NCBI RefSeq assembly: GCF_003574215.1
Contig: NZ_AP018558.1
Span: forward strand, 1,697,501 to 1,761,500
Reading direction: 5' to 3'
Origin: Hydrogenophilus thermoluteolus
GTDB lineage: Bacteria; Pseudomonadota; Gammaproteobacteria; Burkholderiales; Rhodocyclaceae
Length of the DNA: 64,000 nt
Positions 27,665-36,165 of the stretch are shown here, one piece after another. How positions within the stretch are numbered: position 1 is the stretch's first letter; each line of letters opens with the position of its first letter. Position numbers and translations under genes: made by a program. The notes below the pieces were generated by a model, which did not search any database, had not been told where the DNA came from, and saw only the letters and a program-made list of their open reading frames with translations.

Positions 27665-29082
27665 GTGCCCCCCGGATTGCCCATTCACGCCTGTTCCCAC
27701 GCCGTCTGCACCATTGGCTGACCACGGTGGCTTTGGCCCTGCTCGTGGGGTTTGGTTTGACCACGCCGGTTCGGGCCGCGGTGAGCGACCGCTTCGTGGT
27801 TGACGGGGTTCCCGTCGACTTCGTGATGAGCCCCGGCATCCCTCTGGTCGACGTCATCGTTTCGTTCGACGCGGGCAGCCGCCGCGACCCGCCCGGCAAA
27901 GCGGGTCTGGCGGCGCTCACGCGAACGCTCCTCACCGCAGGCACGACGCAACACGACGAACAGGTGCTCAGCGAGGCGTTTGCCGACCTGGCAACCGAGC
28001 TCACCGGCGACGTCGACCCCGACCGCGCGACGCTCTCTTGGCGAACCCTAGCAAAACCGGAAATTCGCACCGCCGCCGCAGCGCTGGTTGCGGAGGTGCT
28101 CAGCGACGCCACCTTTCCCGATGCGGTCTTTGCTCGGGAACAGGCGCGCATGATCGCCGGGTTGCGCGATGCGCTCACCCGTCCGGAGGTACTGGCCGAA
28201 CGGGCATTCACCGCGGCGATCTATCGCGACCACCCGTATGGGCAACTGACCACGGAGGCGTCGCTGACCAGTCTGACGCGCGACGACGTCGTCGCGTTCT
28301 TCAAACGCCATTACACCCGCGCCACGGCTCAGGTGACGATCGTCGGCGCGCTCACCCACGACGAAGCCGCGGCGTTGGCGCGCACACTGATTGCCGCGCT
28401 GCCTTCGGGCGAAGCGTTGCCGGCGCTGCCCCCGGTACCCGCTCCGGCGTCGACGCCGCAGACGATCGTTCGTGACCATCCGTCGGAACAGACCCATTGG
28501 GCGATTGGCATGGCGGTGCTGTCGCGCGACGACCCCGACTATTTCCCGTTGCTCGTCGGCAACTGGATCCTGGGCGGGGGAAGCTTCAGCTCCCGCTTGA
28601 TGCACGAGGTACGGGAGCGGCGGGGCTACGCCTACAGCGTCTATAGCGCGCTCGAGCCCCTGGCACAGCCTGGCCCGTTCGTCATCCGCCTGCAAACCCG
28701 GGGCCGTCATGCCGACGCGGCGCGCGAGGTGGTCGCTGCTACGCTCGCGCGGTTCCTCGCCGAAGGGCCGACACCCGAAGAGCTGGCGTTGGCGAAACGC
28801 GCGCTCGCCGACGGCTTCGGCTTACGGATCGACTCCAACCGCAAGCTCGCTGCGTTTCTTTCCGTGGTCGGCTACTACCGACTGCCACCCGACTGGCTCG
28901 AACGCTACCCCGAAGCGGTGCGCGCGGTGACGCTCGAACAGGTGCACGACGCGTTCCGGCGGCGCTTCGACCCGAACGCGCTCGTTTGGGTACGGGTGGG
29001 CGGCGCAGGCGACCAACCCAACGCCCCAAGTTCCGCGTCGAACGCGCCTCCGGCACCCGACGCGGCGGCGACGGCGCACTGA
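27661..29082 (+). CDS. M16 family peptidase, non-catalytic partner
   Basis: A 473-residue M16 homologue with an N-terminal signal segment ending around residue 40 (PVRAA). At the position of HxxEH the sequence reads KAGLAALTRTLL, so the zinc site is absent, as in the inactive subunits of heterodimeric M16 peptidases. It overlaps its catalytic neighbour through ATGA, which supports a complex. The RxxAY-type GYAYSVYSALEP segment near residue 320 is the usual substrate-binding region. The C-terminal 25 residues are low complexity (Pro/Ala). Confidence 0.92.
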   Translation: MSAPRIAHSRLFPRRLHHWLTTVALALLVGFGLTTPVRAAVSDRFVVDGVPVDFVMSPGIPLVDVIVSFDAGSRRDPPGKAGLAALTRTLLTAGTTQHDEQVLSEAFADLATELTGDVDPDRATLSWRTLAKPEIRTAAAALVAEVLSDATFPDAVFAREQARMIAGLRDALTRPEVLAERAFTAAIYRDHPYGQLTTEASLTSLTRDDVVAFFKRHYTRATAQVTIVGALTHDEAAALARTLIAALPSGEALPALPPVPAPASTPQTIVRDHPSEQTHWAIGMAVLSRDDPDYFPLLVGNWILGGGSFSSRLMHEVRERRGYAYSVYSALEPLAQPGPFVIRLQTRGRHADAAREVVAATLARFLAEGPTPEELALAKRALADGFGLRIDSNRKLAAFLSVVGYYRLPPDWLERYPEAVRAVTLEQVHDAFRRRFDPNALVWVRVGGAGDQPNAPSSASNAPPAPDAAATAH

Positions 29083-29103
29083 ACGCCAGGCAGCGCAACG
29101 AAT

Positions 29104-29664
29104 ATGGGGCACGTTCGCATCATCGGTGGCGAATGGCGGGGGCGGCGCCTCACCTTTCCCGAAGCGCCCGGGCTGCGCCCCACCCCGGACCGGGTGCGCG
29201 AAACGCTCTTCAACTGGTTGGGACAGCGGCTGAACGGCCAGACGTGCCTCGACCTTTTCGCCGGTAGCGGCGCGCTCGGTTTCGAAGCGGCGTCGCGCGG
29301 CGCGCAACGGGTATTCCTGGTCGAACGCAACCGGCGGCTCGCCGCGTCACTGCACCGCTGGGCGCAAACTCTGGCGCCGGAAAGGGTAGCCGTGGTGGTG
29401 CGCGATGCGTTACAATGCGCGGCGGCGTGGAGGGAGCCGGTCGATCTGCTCTTTCTCGACCCACCCTACCGCGCCGGCTGGCTAGAGAAGCTCACTCCGC
29501 ACCTCGATCGCCTGGTCAAAGCAACCGGCACGATCTACGCCGAAGCCGAAGCGCCGATCGACTGCTTGGGGGCGTGGCAGGTGGTTAAGCGGGGTACGGC
29601 CGGTCAAGTCCATTACCATTTGCTGGAGCGTTTGCCGCAAACGAATTCCGATGAGGCCCAGTAA
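29104..29664 (+). CDS. rsmD: 16S rRNA (guanine966-N2)-methyltransferase RsmD
   Basis: A 186-residue SAM-dependent methyltransferase acting on G966 of 16S rRNA. The N-terminal RIIGGEWRGRRL, the SAM motif DLFAGSGALGFEA and the catalytic LFLDPPY are all present. Placement next to the M16 pair, ftsY and coaD is conserved in Proteobacteria. The 3' end overlaps coaD by 14 bases. Confidence 0.96.
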   Translation: MGHVRIIGGEWRGRRLTFPEAPGLRPTPDRVRETLFNWLGQRLNGQTCLDLFAGSGALGFEAASRGAQRVFLVERNRRLAASLHRWAQTLAPERVAVVVRDALQCAAAWREPVDLLFLDPPYRAGWLEKLTPHLDRLVKATGTIYAEAEAPIDCLGAWQVVKRGTAGQVHYHLLERLPQTNSDEAQ

Positions 29665-30139
29665 CAGCACAGTCGTCTATCCCGGCACCTTCGACCCGAT
29701 GACCAAAGGGCACGAAGATCTGGTGCGCCGCGCGGCGCGGCTTTTTCCCGAACTGATCGTTGCGGTGGCGCGTAGCCACGGGAAAAACCCGCTCTTTTCG
29801 CTGGAGGAGCGGGTCGCGATCGCGCGCGAGTCGCTCGCTGATCTTACCAACGTCACCGTGGTCGGGTTCGACGGGCTCTTGGTCGATTTTCTGCGCGCCA
29901 ACGGGGCGCGGATCCTCCTGCGGGGCTTACGCGCGGCTTCCGATTTCGAGTACGAATTTCAAATGGCGGGGATGAACCGCAAGCTCTATCCGGAAATCGA
30001 AACGGTCTTCTTGACCCCGGCAGACGAATACATGTTCATCTCTGGGACGATGGTCCGTGAAATCGCCCGACTGGGTGGTGACGTCTCGCGCTTCGTCACC
30101 CCCGCAGCGCTCCACTACCTGCAAAGACGACTCTCGTAA
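29651..30139 (+). CDS. coaD: Phosphopantetheine adenylyltransferase
   Basis: A 162-residue nucleotidyltransferase making dephospho-CoA. The signature YPGTFDPMTKGHEDL (TxGH type), LRGLRAASDFEYEFQMAGMN and the C-terminal SGTMVREIARLGGD are family hallmarks. It begins inside the rsmD 3' end. With panB and panC in this window it covers several steps toward CoA. Confidence 0.97.
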   Translation: MRPSNSTVVYPGTFDPMTKGHEDLVRRAARLFPELIVAVARSHGKNPLFSLEERVAIARESLADLTNVTVVGFDGLLVDFLRANGARILLRGLRAASDFEYEFQMAGMNRKLYPEIETVFLTPADEYMFISGTMVREIARLGGDVSRFVTPAALHYLQRRLS

Positions 30140-30168
30140 CCTTTCCCCAACCCTTGAGGAGTAACGCA

Positions 30169-30420
30169 ATGGCTCTGAAAATCACCGAAGAGTGCATCAA
30201 CTGCGACGTCTGCGAACCGGAATGCCCCAACAACGCGATCTATCAGGGCGACGAAATCTACGAAATCGACCCGGACAAATGCACCGAATGCGTCGGCCAC
30301 TACGATGAACCGCAATGCCAGCAGGTGTGCCCGGTCGACTGCATCATCGTCGACCCGGAGCACCAGGAAACCAAAGAGCAGTTGATGCAGAAATTCCTCA
30401 AACTCACGGGCGGGAACTGA
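30169..30420 (+). CDS. 2[4Fe-4S] ferredoxin, YfhL type
   Basis: An 83-residue ferredoxin with cluster motif CINCDVCEPECP at residues 9-20 and a second motif in which the Cys pair CTEC is separated by an eight-residue loop from the CQQVCPVDC end, the insertion typical of the YfhL/Alvin ferredoxin group with low-potential clusters. The ATG follows a GAGGAG site. It sits downstream of coaD, a common betaproteobacterial position. It could supply or accept electrons for Rnf, which is inference. Confidence 0.94.
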   Translation: MALKITEECINCDVCEPECPNNAIYQGDEIYEIDPDKCTECVGHYDEPQCQQVCPVDCIIVDPEHQETKEQLMQKFLKLTGGN

Positions 30421-30437
30421 CGCCAACGCATCACCGC

Positions 30438-30920
30438 TCAATCGTCGAGGGGGATCTTCTGATCCCCTACCGCGACTGCGGTGATGCTGTTCTTCGGGCT
30501 CCCTTCGATCAAGCGGTCCGAATAGGTCAAATAGACCAGCACGTTGCGTTTGCGGTCGACCATCCGCACCACCTGCACCTTCTTGAAAATCAACGACGCC
30601 CGTTCGGAAAAGATCGAATCCTGTTGCGGCAGCGGACGCTTGAAGCGGATCGGAGCCACCTGGCGGCACGCGATCGACGCATCCGACGGGTCTTCGGCAA
30701 CGCCCAGCGCCCCTTTGATCCCGCCCGTTTTCGCGCGCGAAACGTAGCAGACCACGCCGTCGACGTCCGGGTCGGGAAACGCTTCGACCACGATCTTGTG
30801 GTTCGGCCCGATCAATTTCCACACCGTCGACACTTCGCCGATCTCTTCACCGGACGCAAGCGACGCCGTGAGGAAAAGGCCAAGCGCAAACCCAACCGAT
30901 TGGGCGCAGCTTCGCTTCAT
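30438..30920 (-). CDS. creA: CreA family periplasmic protein
   Basis: A 160-residue protein with a signal peptide of about 24 residues and the CreA domain, recognised by EIGEVSTVWKLIGPNHKI, the DPDVDGVVCYVSRAKTGG block and a C-terminal NVLVYLTYSDR. Its function is unknown despite wide distribution. The ATG has an AGGGAG site. It converges with the ferredoxin gene (17 bases between stops) and is divergent from aat. Confidence 0.92.
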   Translation of the reverse strand: MKRSCAQSVGFALGLFLTASLASGEEIGEVSTVWKLIGPNHKIVVEAFPDPDVDGVVCYVSRAKTGGIKGALGVAEDPSDASIACRQVAPIRFKRPLPQQDSIFSERASLIFKKVQVVRMVDRKRNVLVYLTYSDRLIEGSPKNSITAVAVGDQKIPLDD

Positions 30921-30966
30921 GGCACAATCTCCCTAACCGTGTGACGCCAAGCGCAGCGATCGTACC

Positions 30967-31791
30967 ATGATTCCCTGGCTCGACCCTACCGCGCCGCCCC
31001 ACTTTCCGACCACGGCGTCGGCGCTTACCGAACCCAACGGGCTGCTTGCGGCAGGCGGGGCGCTCACGCCGGCGTGGCTCGTGACCGCGTACCGCCACGG
31101 GATCTTCCCCTGGTACCAAGGCGGAGAGCCGATCCTGTGGTGGTCGCCCACACCGCGCATGGTGTTGCTGCCGGAAGCGTTTCGTCTGCACCGTTCGCTC
31201 AAGAAGCGCATGAAGCAGGTGCCGTTCGTTACCCGCGTCGATACCGCGTTCGATGCGGTGATCGCGGCGTGCGCCACCACACGTCGCGAAGGCACCTGGA
31301 TCACGCCAGAGATGATTGACGCGTACACGACGCTGCACCGCCTGGGGTTTGCGCACAGCATCGAAGTGTGGCACGACGATCATCTGGTGGGCGGCCTCTA
31401 CGGCGTCTGTCTCGACCGCATCTTTTTCGGCGAGTCGATGTTTCATTTCGAGCCAGATGCGTCGAAAATGGCGTTGGCGCGCTTGGTTCTGGAAGCGTTC
31501 GAACGAGGAATCGTGCTGATCGATTGTCAAATGAGCACCGCGCACCTCCGTTTCATGGGAGGCATGGCGATCCCACGCGACGCGTTCGAGACGGTGCTGG
31601 CGCGCGCGATCACCGCCGCTCCCGCACCGCAATGGTGGGGAGACGCGGCGCACCGTAGCGGTGACGCTGCTTGCGAAATGCCGTCTCGTGGCGGCGCACC
31701 CTGCACCACGAGGGAGCTGGTGACGTGCCTGACACCGTGGCTTGCGGCCGCACGAGCGCGGGCGCCGGCGTTGCGCGAGGCATTCGCATGA
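30967..31791 (+). CDS. aat: Leucyl/phenylalanyl-tRNA--protein transferase
   Basis: A 274-residue N-degron enzyme that adds Leu or Phe to N-terminal Lys/Arg for ClpAP degradation. The start FPWLDP-like MIPWLDPT, then GIFPWY, and GGLYGVCLDRIFFGESMF (split here across the family core) are diagnostic. The protein has a C-terminal extension after about residue 225 that looks unconserved. It overlaps the next N-degron gene by four bases, so both pathway branches are coexpressed. Confidence 0.95.
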   Translation: MIPWLDPTAPPHFPTTASALTEPNGLLAAGGALTPAWLVTAYRHGIFPWYQGGEPILWWSPTPRMVLLPEAFRLHRSLKKRMKQVPFVTRVDTAFDAVIAACATTRREGTWITPEMIDAYTTLHRLGFAHSIEVWHDDHLVGGLYGVCLDRIFFGESMFHFEPDASKMALARLVLEAFERGIVLIDCQMSTAHLRFMGGMAIPRDAFETVLARAITAAPAPQWWGDAAHRSGDAACEMPSRGGAPCTTRELVTCLTPWLAAARARAPALREAFA

Positions 31792-32555
31792 ACCAACGGA
31801 GCCCTTTGACGCCGCAAGAGCGTTGGGCTTGGTACGCTTCGGCTCCCTACCCCTGCCCCTACCTGCCGGGCCGCACGGCACGCTCCCGGGTGATGCTCCC
31901 TTTTGCCGAACCGACCCTCTTCGACTATCAAGAGCTGCTGCAACGCGGCTTTCGCCGCAGCGGCGAACACCTCTACGCCCCGGCGTGCGACGATTGCCGC
32001 GCGTGCATTTCGGTGCGGGTACCGGTGGCGCGTTTTCAACCCAACCGCAGCCAGCGACGCGCCGAAAAGCGGCTTTCGCAGCAACTGACCGCACGCGAAC
32101 TCCCGCTTGCGTTTCACCGCGACCACTATGCGCTCTATGCGCGCTACGTCTCGTTGCGCCACGCATTGCCAGAAGCGGAACGCAGCGAACAGGCCTATAT
32201 CGAGCACCTGTTGTGGAGTCCGTTCGATACCCGCTTGGTCGAATTTCGCACCGCGGAAGGCGTGCTCAAAATGGTCTCGCTCATCGACGTGCTGCCAGAC
32301 GCCCTGTCAGCGGTCTACACCTGGTACGAGCCCGAAGAGCCGCACGCCTCCTATGGAACCTACGCGATTTTGTGGCAGATCGCGCAGGCGAAACGCGCCG
32401 GGTTGCGTTACGTCTACCTGGGGTATTGGATTGCCGGATCGCGCACCATGGCGTACAAAGCGCGCTTCCAGCCGCTCGAAGGATTCTGTCCCGGCCGCGA
32501 CGCCGAATGGCACCCGGTCACGCCCCCGTTGGCGGCCGCGCATCCTTCGCGTTAG
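31788..32555 (+). CDS. bpt: Aspartate/glutamate leucyltransferase (bacterial ATE homologue)
   Basis: A 255-residue N-end-rule transferase that puts Leu on N-terminal Asp or Glu. The family blocks CPYLPGRTARS, the CDDCRACISVRVPV cysteine region near residue 66 and YLGYWIAGSRTMAYK near residue 207 are present. The start is an ATG overlapping the aat stop; the longer frame upstream lies within aat. pyrD follows after 33 bases. Confidence 0.94.
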   Translation: MNQRSPLTPQERWAWYASAPYPCPYLPGRTARSRVMLPFAEPTLFDYQELLQRGFRRSGEHLYAPACDDCRACISVRVPVARFQPNRSQRRAEKRLSQQLTARELPLAFHRDHYALYARYVSLRHALPEAERSEQAYIEHLLWSPFDTRLVEFRTAEGVLKMVSLIDVLPDALSAVYTWYEPEEPHASYGTYAILWQIAQAKRAGLRYVYLGYWIAGSRTMAYKARFQPLEGFCPGRDAEWHPVTPPLAAAHPSR

Positions 32556-32588
32556 AATCGTTGCGTCTTTCCTCCTACCCCAAACAAG

Positions 32589-33641
32589 ATGGCGTTACCT
32601 CCCATTCCTTACGCGCTCGTGCGCCCGCTCCTCTTTACCTTGGACCCGGAACAAGCGCACGAACTGACCTTGGCTGCTCTCTCCCGCTACGGCAAATGCG
32701 TCGCCCCCCCTCCACCACCCGAAGCCGCGCCTGTCACCGTGATGGGACTCCGTTTTCCGAATCGGGTGGGTCTGGCAGCCGGTTTGGACAAAAACGGGAT
32801 TGCGGTCGATGGGCTGGCGCACCTCGGTTTCGGCGCGATCGAAGTCGGCACGGTCACGCCGAGGCCCCAGCCGGGCAACCCCAAACCGCGGCTCTTTCGC
32901 CTTCCCGAAGCGCAGGCGCTGATCAACCGCATGGGGTTCAACAACGACGGCGTGGAGGCGCTCGTTGCCCATCTGCGCCACCGCCGTTTTCGTGGGATCC
33001 TGGGGATCAACCTCGGCAAGAACGCGACGACCCCGATCGAAGCCGCGTTCGACGACTACCGCATGGGAATGCAAGCGGTTTGGGAGATCGCCGATTACGT
33101 CACGATCAACATCTCCTCCCCCAACACGCAACAGTTGCGTTCCTTGCAGGAGCGCGACGCCCTTGCGGCGCTCCTGGACGGACTCAAAGCGGAGACGGTT
33201 CGCCTCGAAGCGAAAAGCGGGAAACGCACCCCGCTGGTGGTCAAGATCGCCCCGGACCTGGACGACGATGCGATTGCCGCAATCGCCGAAACGCTGGTCA
33301 CGTTCGAGATCGACGGCGTGATCGCCACCAACACGACGATTGCGCGGGATGGCGTCGCGCACCTGCCGCACGGCAACGAAACTGGTGGCCTTTCCGGACG
33401 CCCCCTCTTTGCACGCAGCACTGCGGTGGTACGCGCACTTGCCGACGCCCTTCAGGGTAAGATCCCCATCATCGCTGCCGGCGGAATTTTGTGCGGAGAC
33501 GACGCACGCGCGAAACTCGCAGCAGGCGCAACCCTCGTGCAGATCTACACCGGTCTGATCTATCGCGGCCCCAAGCTCATTGCGGAGGCGATAGCAGCGA
33601 CGGCGGCAGAATGCTCGCGCCAGAAGGGGGAAGCGGCGTAA
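32589..33641 (+). CDS. pyrD: Dihydroorotate dehydrogenase (quinone), class 2
   Basis: A 350-residue membrane-associated FMN enzyme of pyrimidine synthesis passing electrons to ubiquinone. The N-terminal helical extension (about 40 residues) marks class 2. FMN and substrate blocks include GLAAGLDKNG, INRMGFNNDG, GINLGKN, INISSPNT and VQIYTGLIYRGP. Its last 65 bases overlap the 3' end of motD on the other strand. Confidence 0.96.
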   Translation: MALPPIPYALVRPLLFTLDPEQAHELTLAALSRYGKCVAPPPPPEAAPVTVMGLRFPNRVGLAAGLDKNGIAVDGLAHLGFGAIEVGTVTPRPQPGNPKPRLFRLPEAQALINRMGFNNDGVEALVAHLRHRRFRGILGINLGKNATTPIEAAFDDYRMGMQAVWEIADYVTINISSPNTQQLRSLQERDALAALLDGLKAETVRLEAKSGKRTPLVVKIAPDLDDDAIAAIAETLVTFEIDGVIATNTTIARDGVAHLPHGNETGGLSGRPLFARSTAVVRALADALQGKIPIIAAGGILCGDDARAKLAAGATLVQIYTGLIYRGPKLIAEAIAATAAECSRQKGEAA

Positions 33642-34452
33642 CGGGCGTTTGTTCCTGATCGAGCCCCGCCATCGTCTCGAGCCGGATCGTCACCCTCCGA
33701 TTGCGCGCCCGCCCTTGCGGGGTGAGATTGTCGGCGATCGGGCGCTGATCGGCGTACCCCACCGCTGCCAGGCGGCTTGGGTCGACACCCTCTTGGACGA
33801 AGAAACGCACCACCGCTGCCGCGCGCGCCGCAGAGAGCTCCCAGTTGGACGGAAACGCAGCACCCGGCCGCAACGGCACGTTGTCGGTATGACCTTCGAC
33901 TTGGATCGGGAAATCGCCGCTTTGCGCCAGGACCCGAGCGATGGGACGCAACGCCGACAGCGCAACGGGCGAAAGGTTTGCTGAGCCGCTGGGGAAAAGG
34001 ATCTCCGCCCCCACGTCGATCGTCACGCCAAACGCCCCTTCGGTCACCCGCACGTCACCGTTTTCGATCATCGGTGCCAGTGTCGCGCGCACCGCATTCG
34101 CGGTCTGAGCCGTCGCTTCCAGCGCCGCCTTGACCCGGGCTTCGCGCGACGTCTCCTCGTCGCCCTCTTTTCCGCCACGCCGCTTCACCGCGAGCGGCAA
34201 CCCGGCGACAACGGCGGGGATCACCGACTCTTCCCGCCGCTCGCCGGGTTTCGGCACCAGAACACCCGCCCGAAACGCTTCATAGATCGACTCGGAGAGG
34301 ACCCGGTACTTCCCTTCGTTGACCGACGAGATCGAATACATCACCACGAAGAAAGCAAAAAGCAGCGTGATGAAATCGGCATAGCTCACGAGCCAGCGCT
34401 CGAGGTTTTCGTGCTCCTCCCCTTTTTTCCGTCGCGCCCGTGCCATCGCCAT
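33577..34452 (-). CDS. motD: Flagellar motor stator protein MotD (MotB family)
   Basis: A 291-residue stator subunit with the conserved RWLVSYADFITLLFAFFVV membrane helix (about residues 20-40), whose Asp in SYADF is the proton-carrying residue. A C-terminal OmpA peptidoglycan-binding domain follows (VEGHTDNVPL, LSAARAAAVV, RNRRVTIRL). MotD is preferred over MotB because it sits after flhF-fliA-motC. Two start codons, 34452 and 34446, are equally plausible; the second has better ribosome-site spacing. Confidence 0.92.
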   Translation of the reverse strand: MAMARARRKKGEEHENLERWLVSYADFITLLFAFFVVMYSISSVNEGKYRVLSESIYEAFRAGVLVPKPGERREESVIPAVVAGLPLAVKRRGGKEGDEETSREARVKAALEATAQTANAVRATLAPMIENGDVRVTEGAFGVTIDVGAEILFPSGSANLSPVALSALRPIARVLAQSGDFPIQVEGHTDNVPLRPGAAFPSNWELSAARAAAVVRFFVQEGVDPSRLAAVGYADQRPIADNLTPQGRARNRRVTIRLETMAGLDQEQTPVTPLPPSGASILPPSLLSPPQ

Positions 34453-34457
34453 TCCCG

Positions 34458-35243
34458 CTACCCAGTCGCCCCACTACCCGGTTCTGCTTCGGGCTCACTC
34501 CCGGGCAGGAAACTGCGCATCATTCCCTCGACGAGCCGTGGGTTTTCGCCGCTTGCAATGCCGACGAACCCTTCGACCAGCATCTGGCGGGTCAGGATCA
34601 GTTCGGCCGCGTAGGTGAGGAGTTTTTTCGAGATCGGGATATAGAGCAGGTTCGCCGAATAGACGCCGTAGATGGTGGCGACGAACGCCACCGCGATGCC
34701 ACTGCCCAATTGAGCGGGGTCGGCAAGGTTCTCCATCACGTGGATCAACCCCAGCACCGCGCCGATGATTCCGATGGTCGGCGCGTAACCGCCAGCCGAC
34801 TCCCACACCTTGGCGCGCACCTTGAACTGCTCTTCGAGCACTTCGAGTTCCGTGGTCAGCACCTCGCGCAGCCGTTCAGGTTCGATACCATCGACCAGAA
34901 GTTGCAACCCTTTGCGCACGAACGGGTCGGTTTCGCTCGCGATTTTGATCTCCAGCGCCAACAACCCTTCACGGCGCGCGGTACGCCCCCATTCCACCGC
35001 TTTGGCGATCCACTCCTCGGGGTCGCTCACCGGCGTGCGAAAGAGCCACCCCAACATTTTGAGCGCATCGACGAAAATCGGCCACGGCGTTTGAACGAAA
35101 AGCGCCGCGAAAGTCCCACCGAAGACGATGAGAAACGCACCGAACTGGACGAGCGAAAGGGGGTGCCCCCCTTCGACGACGAAACCGCCGACGATCGCAA
35201 CCAACCCAAGCAGCAAGCCGACGACCGTGGTGAAATCCTTCAT
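34458..35243 (-). CDS. motC: Flagellar motor stator protein MotC (MotA family)
   Basis: A 261-residue MotA/TolQ/ExbB-type membrane protein with four hydrophobic segments and the conserved Pro-Gly region in VWESAGGYAPTIGIIGAVLGLIH. The cytoplasmic loop between helices 2 and 3 carries charged residues used for torque generation. The ATG overlaps the fliA stop and motD follows after five bases, so the stator pair is made together. In Pseudomonas the chemotaxis genes cheYZAB lie between fliA and motC; here they are absent. Confidence 0.93.
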   Translation of the reverse strand: MKDFTTVVGLLLGLVAIVGGFVVEGGHPLSLVQFGAFLIVFGGTFAALFVQTPWPIFVDALKMLGWLFRTPVSDPEEWIAKAVEWGRTARREGLLALEIKIASETDPFVRKGLQLLVDGIEPERLREVLTTELEVLEEQFKVRAKVWESAGGYAPTIGIIGAVLGLIHVMENLADPAQLGSGIAVAFVATIYGVYSANLLYIPISKKLLTYAAELILTRQMLVEGFVGIASGENPRLVEGMMRSFLPGSEPEAEPGSGATG

Positions 35244-36034
35244 CCGCTCGCTCCCGGATCGTCCTTGGCGGCTTGCTTACGCGGCCGGCCACGCCGCTTT
35301 CCTGCCGCGGCCGATTGTCCCAAAAGCTGCGCGCGGATGCGCGCAATCGCCGACGAGAGGATTTGCGAGACGCGCGATTCGCTCACCTCGAGCACCGCGC
35401 CGATCTCTTTGAGGTTGAGTTCGTGTTCGTAGTAAAGCGCGAGCACCGTCTGTTCGCGTTCCGGCAGTTGCGTGATCGCGTGCGCGATCCGGGATTGCAA
35501 TTCCCGCCGTTCGGCGAGCGCTTCCGGATTGGCCGAATCGTCGCCAAGGTGGCGCTCGAGGAAATGCGCCGCTCCGGATCGCCCCTGGTCCTCATCGATC
35601 AGGTCGTCGTAGTAGAGAACCGCATGGCCTTGCGCCGCGGAAAGGGTCGCAAAATAGTCTTCAAGTGACCAGCCGAGCGCATCGGCCACTTCCGCGTCCG
35701 ACGGTTGCCGTCCCAATTGGTGGGTGAGCCGCTCGATCGCCGCTTCGACCTCGCGCATCGCCTGCCGCACCGAACGGGGCACCCAGTCGTTGCCGCGCAG
35801 CGCGTCGAGCATCGCACCGCGTACCCGCGCCACCGCGTAGGTTTCGAACTGCGCGTCGTCCTGGACTTCGTAGCGTTCGATCGCCTCCAGTAGCCCCATC
35901 ATGCCGTACTGGATGAGATCGTCAAGCATGATGTTGGCGGGCAGTCGCGCAGCGAGCTGCATCGCCATCCGCTTGACCATCGGGGCGTAGTGTTGGACCA
36001 GTTGGTTGACGTCACGTGTGGTTTTTCCCGCCAT
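35240..36034 (-). CDS. fliA: Flagellar sigma factor FliA (sigma-28)
   Basis: A 264-residue sigma factor that transcribes late flagellar genes. The region 2 block LPANIMLDDLIQYGMMGLLEAIERY, the region 3 DWVPRSVRQAMREVE and the region 4 LNLKEIGAVLEVSESRVSQI are typical. A basic tail of about 25 residues (GKRRGRPRKQ) extends past the usual end. The ATG at 36034 matches the family N-terminus (VQHYAPMVKR soon after); the frame continues far upstream but without homology. Confidence 0.94.
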   Translation of the reverse strand: MAGKTTRDVNQLVQHYAPMVKRMAMQLAARLPANIMLDDLIQYGMMGLLEAIERYEVQDDAQFETYAVARVRGAMLDALRGNDWVPRSVRQAMREVEAAIERLTHQLGRQPSDAEVADALGWSLEDYFATLSAAQGHAVLYYDDLIDEDQGRSGAAHFLERHLGDDSANPEALAERRELQSRIAHAITQLPEREQTVLALYYEHELNLKEIGAVLEVSESRVSQILSSAIARIRAQLLGQSAAAGKRRGRPRKQAAKDDPGASG

Positions 36035-36165
36035 ACCCCACCATTTTGGATCGGGCGCATCCCGACAGCCGACGAAAAATGCGCGGTCGAGCTGTGCCAG
36101 CCACCGAGCGCGCGCAGAACCGCTAGCGTTCTTTTTACCACAACGCGGCGGGGATAGGGTCACAC

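Noticed and set aside
36035..36165. Possible sigma-54 promoter ahead of fliA (TGGCAC on the minus strand)
   Set aside because: The -12 element is not TTGC-like at the required spacing, so the match is only half.
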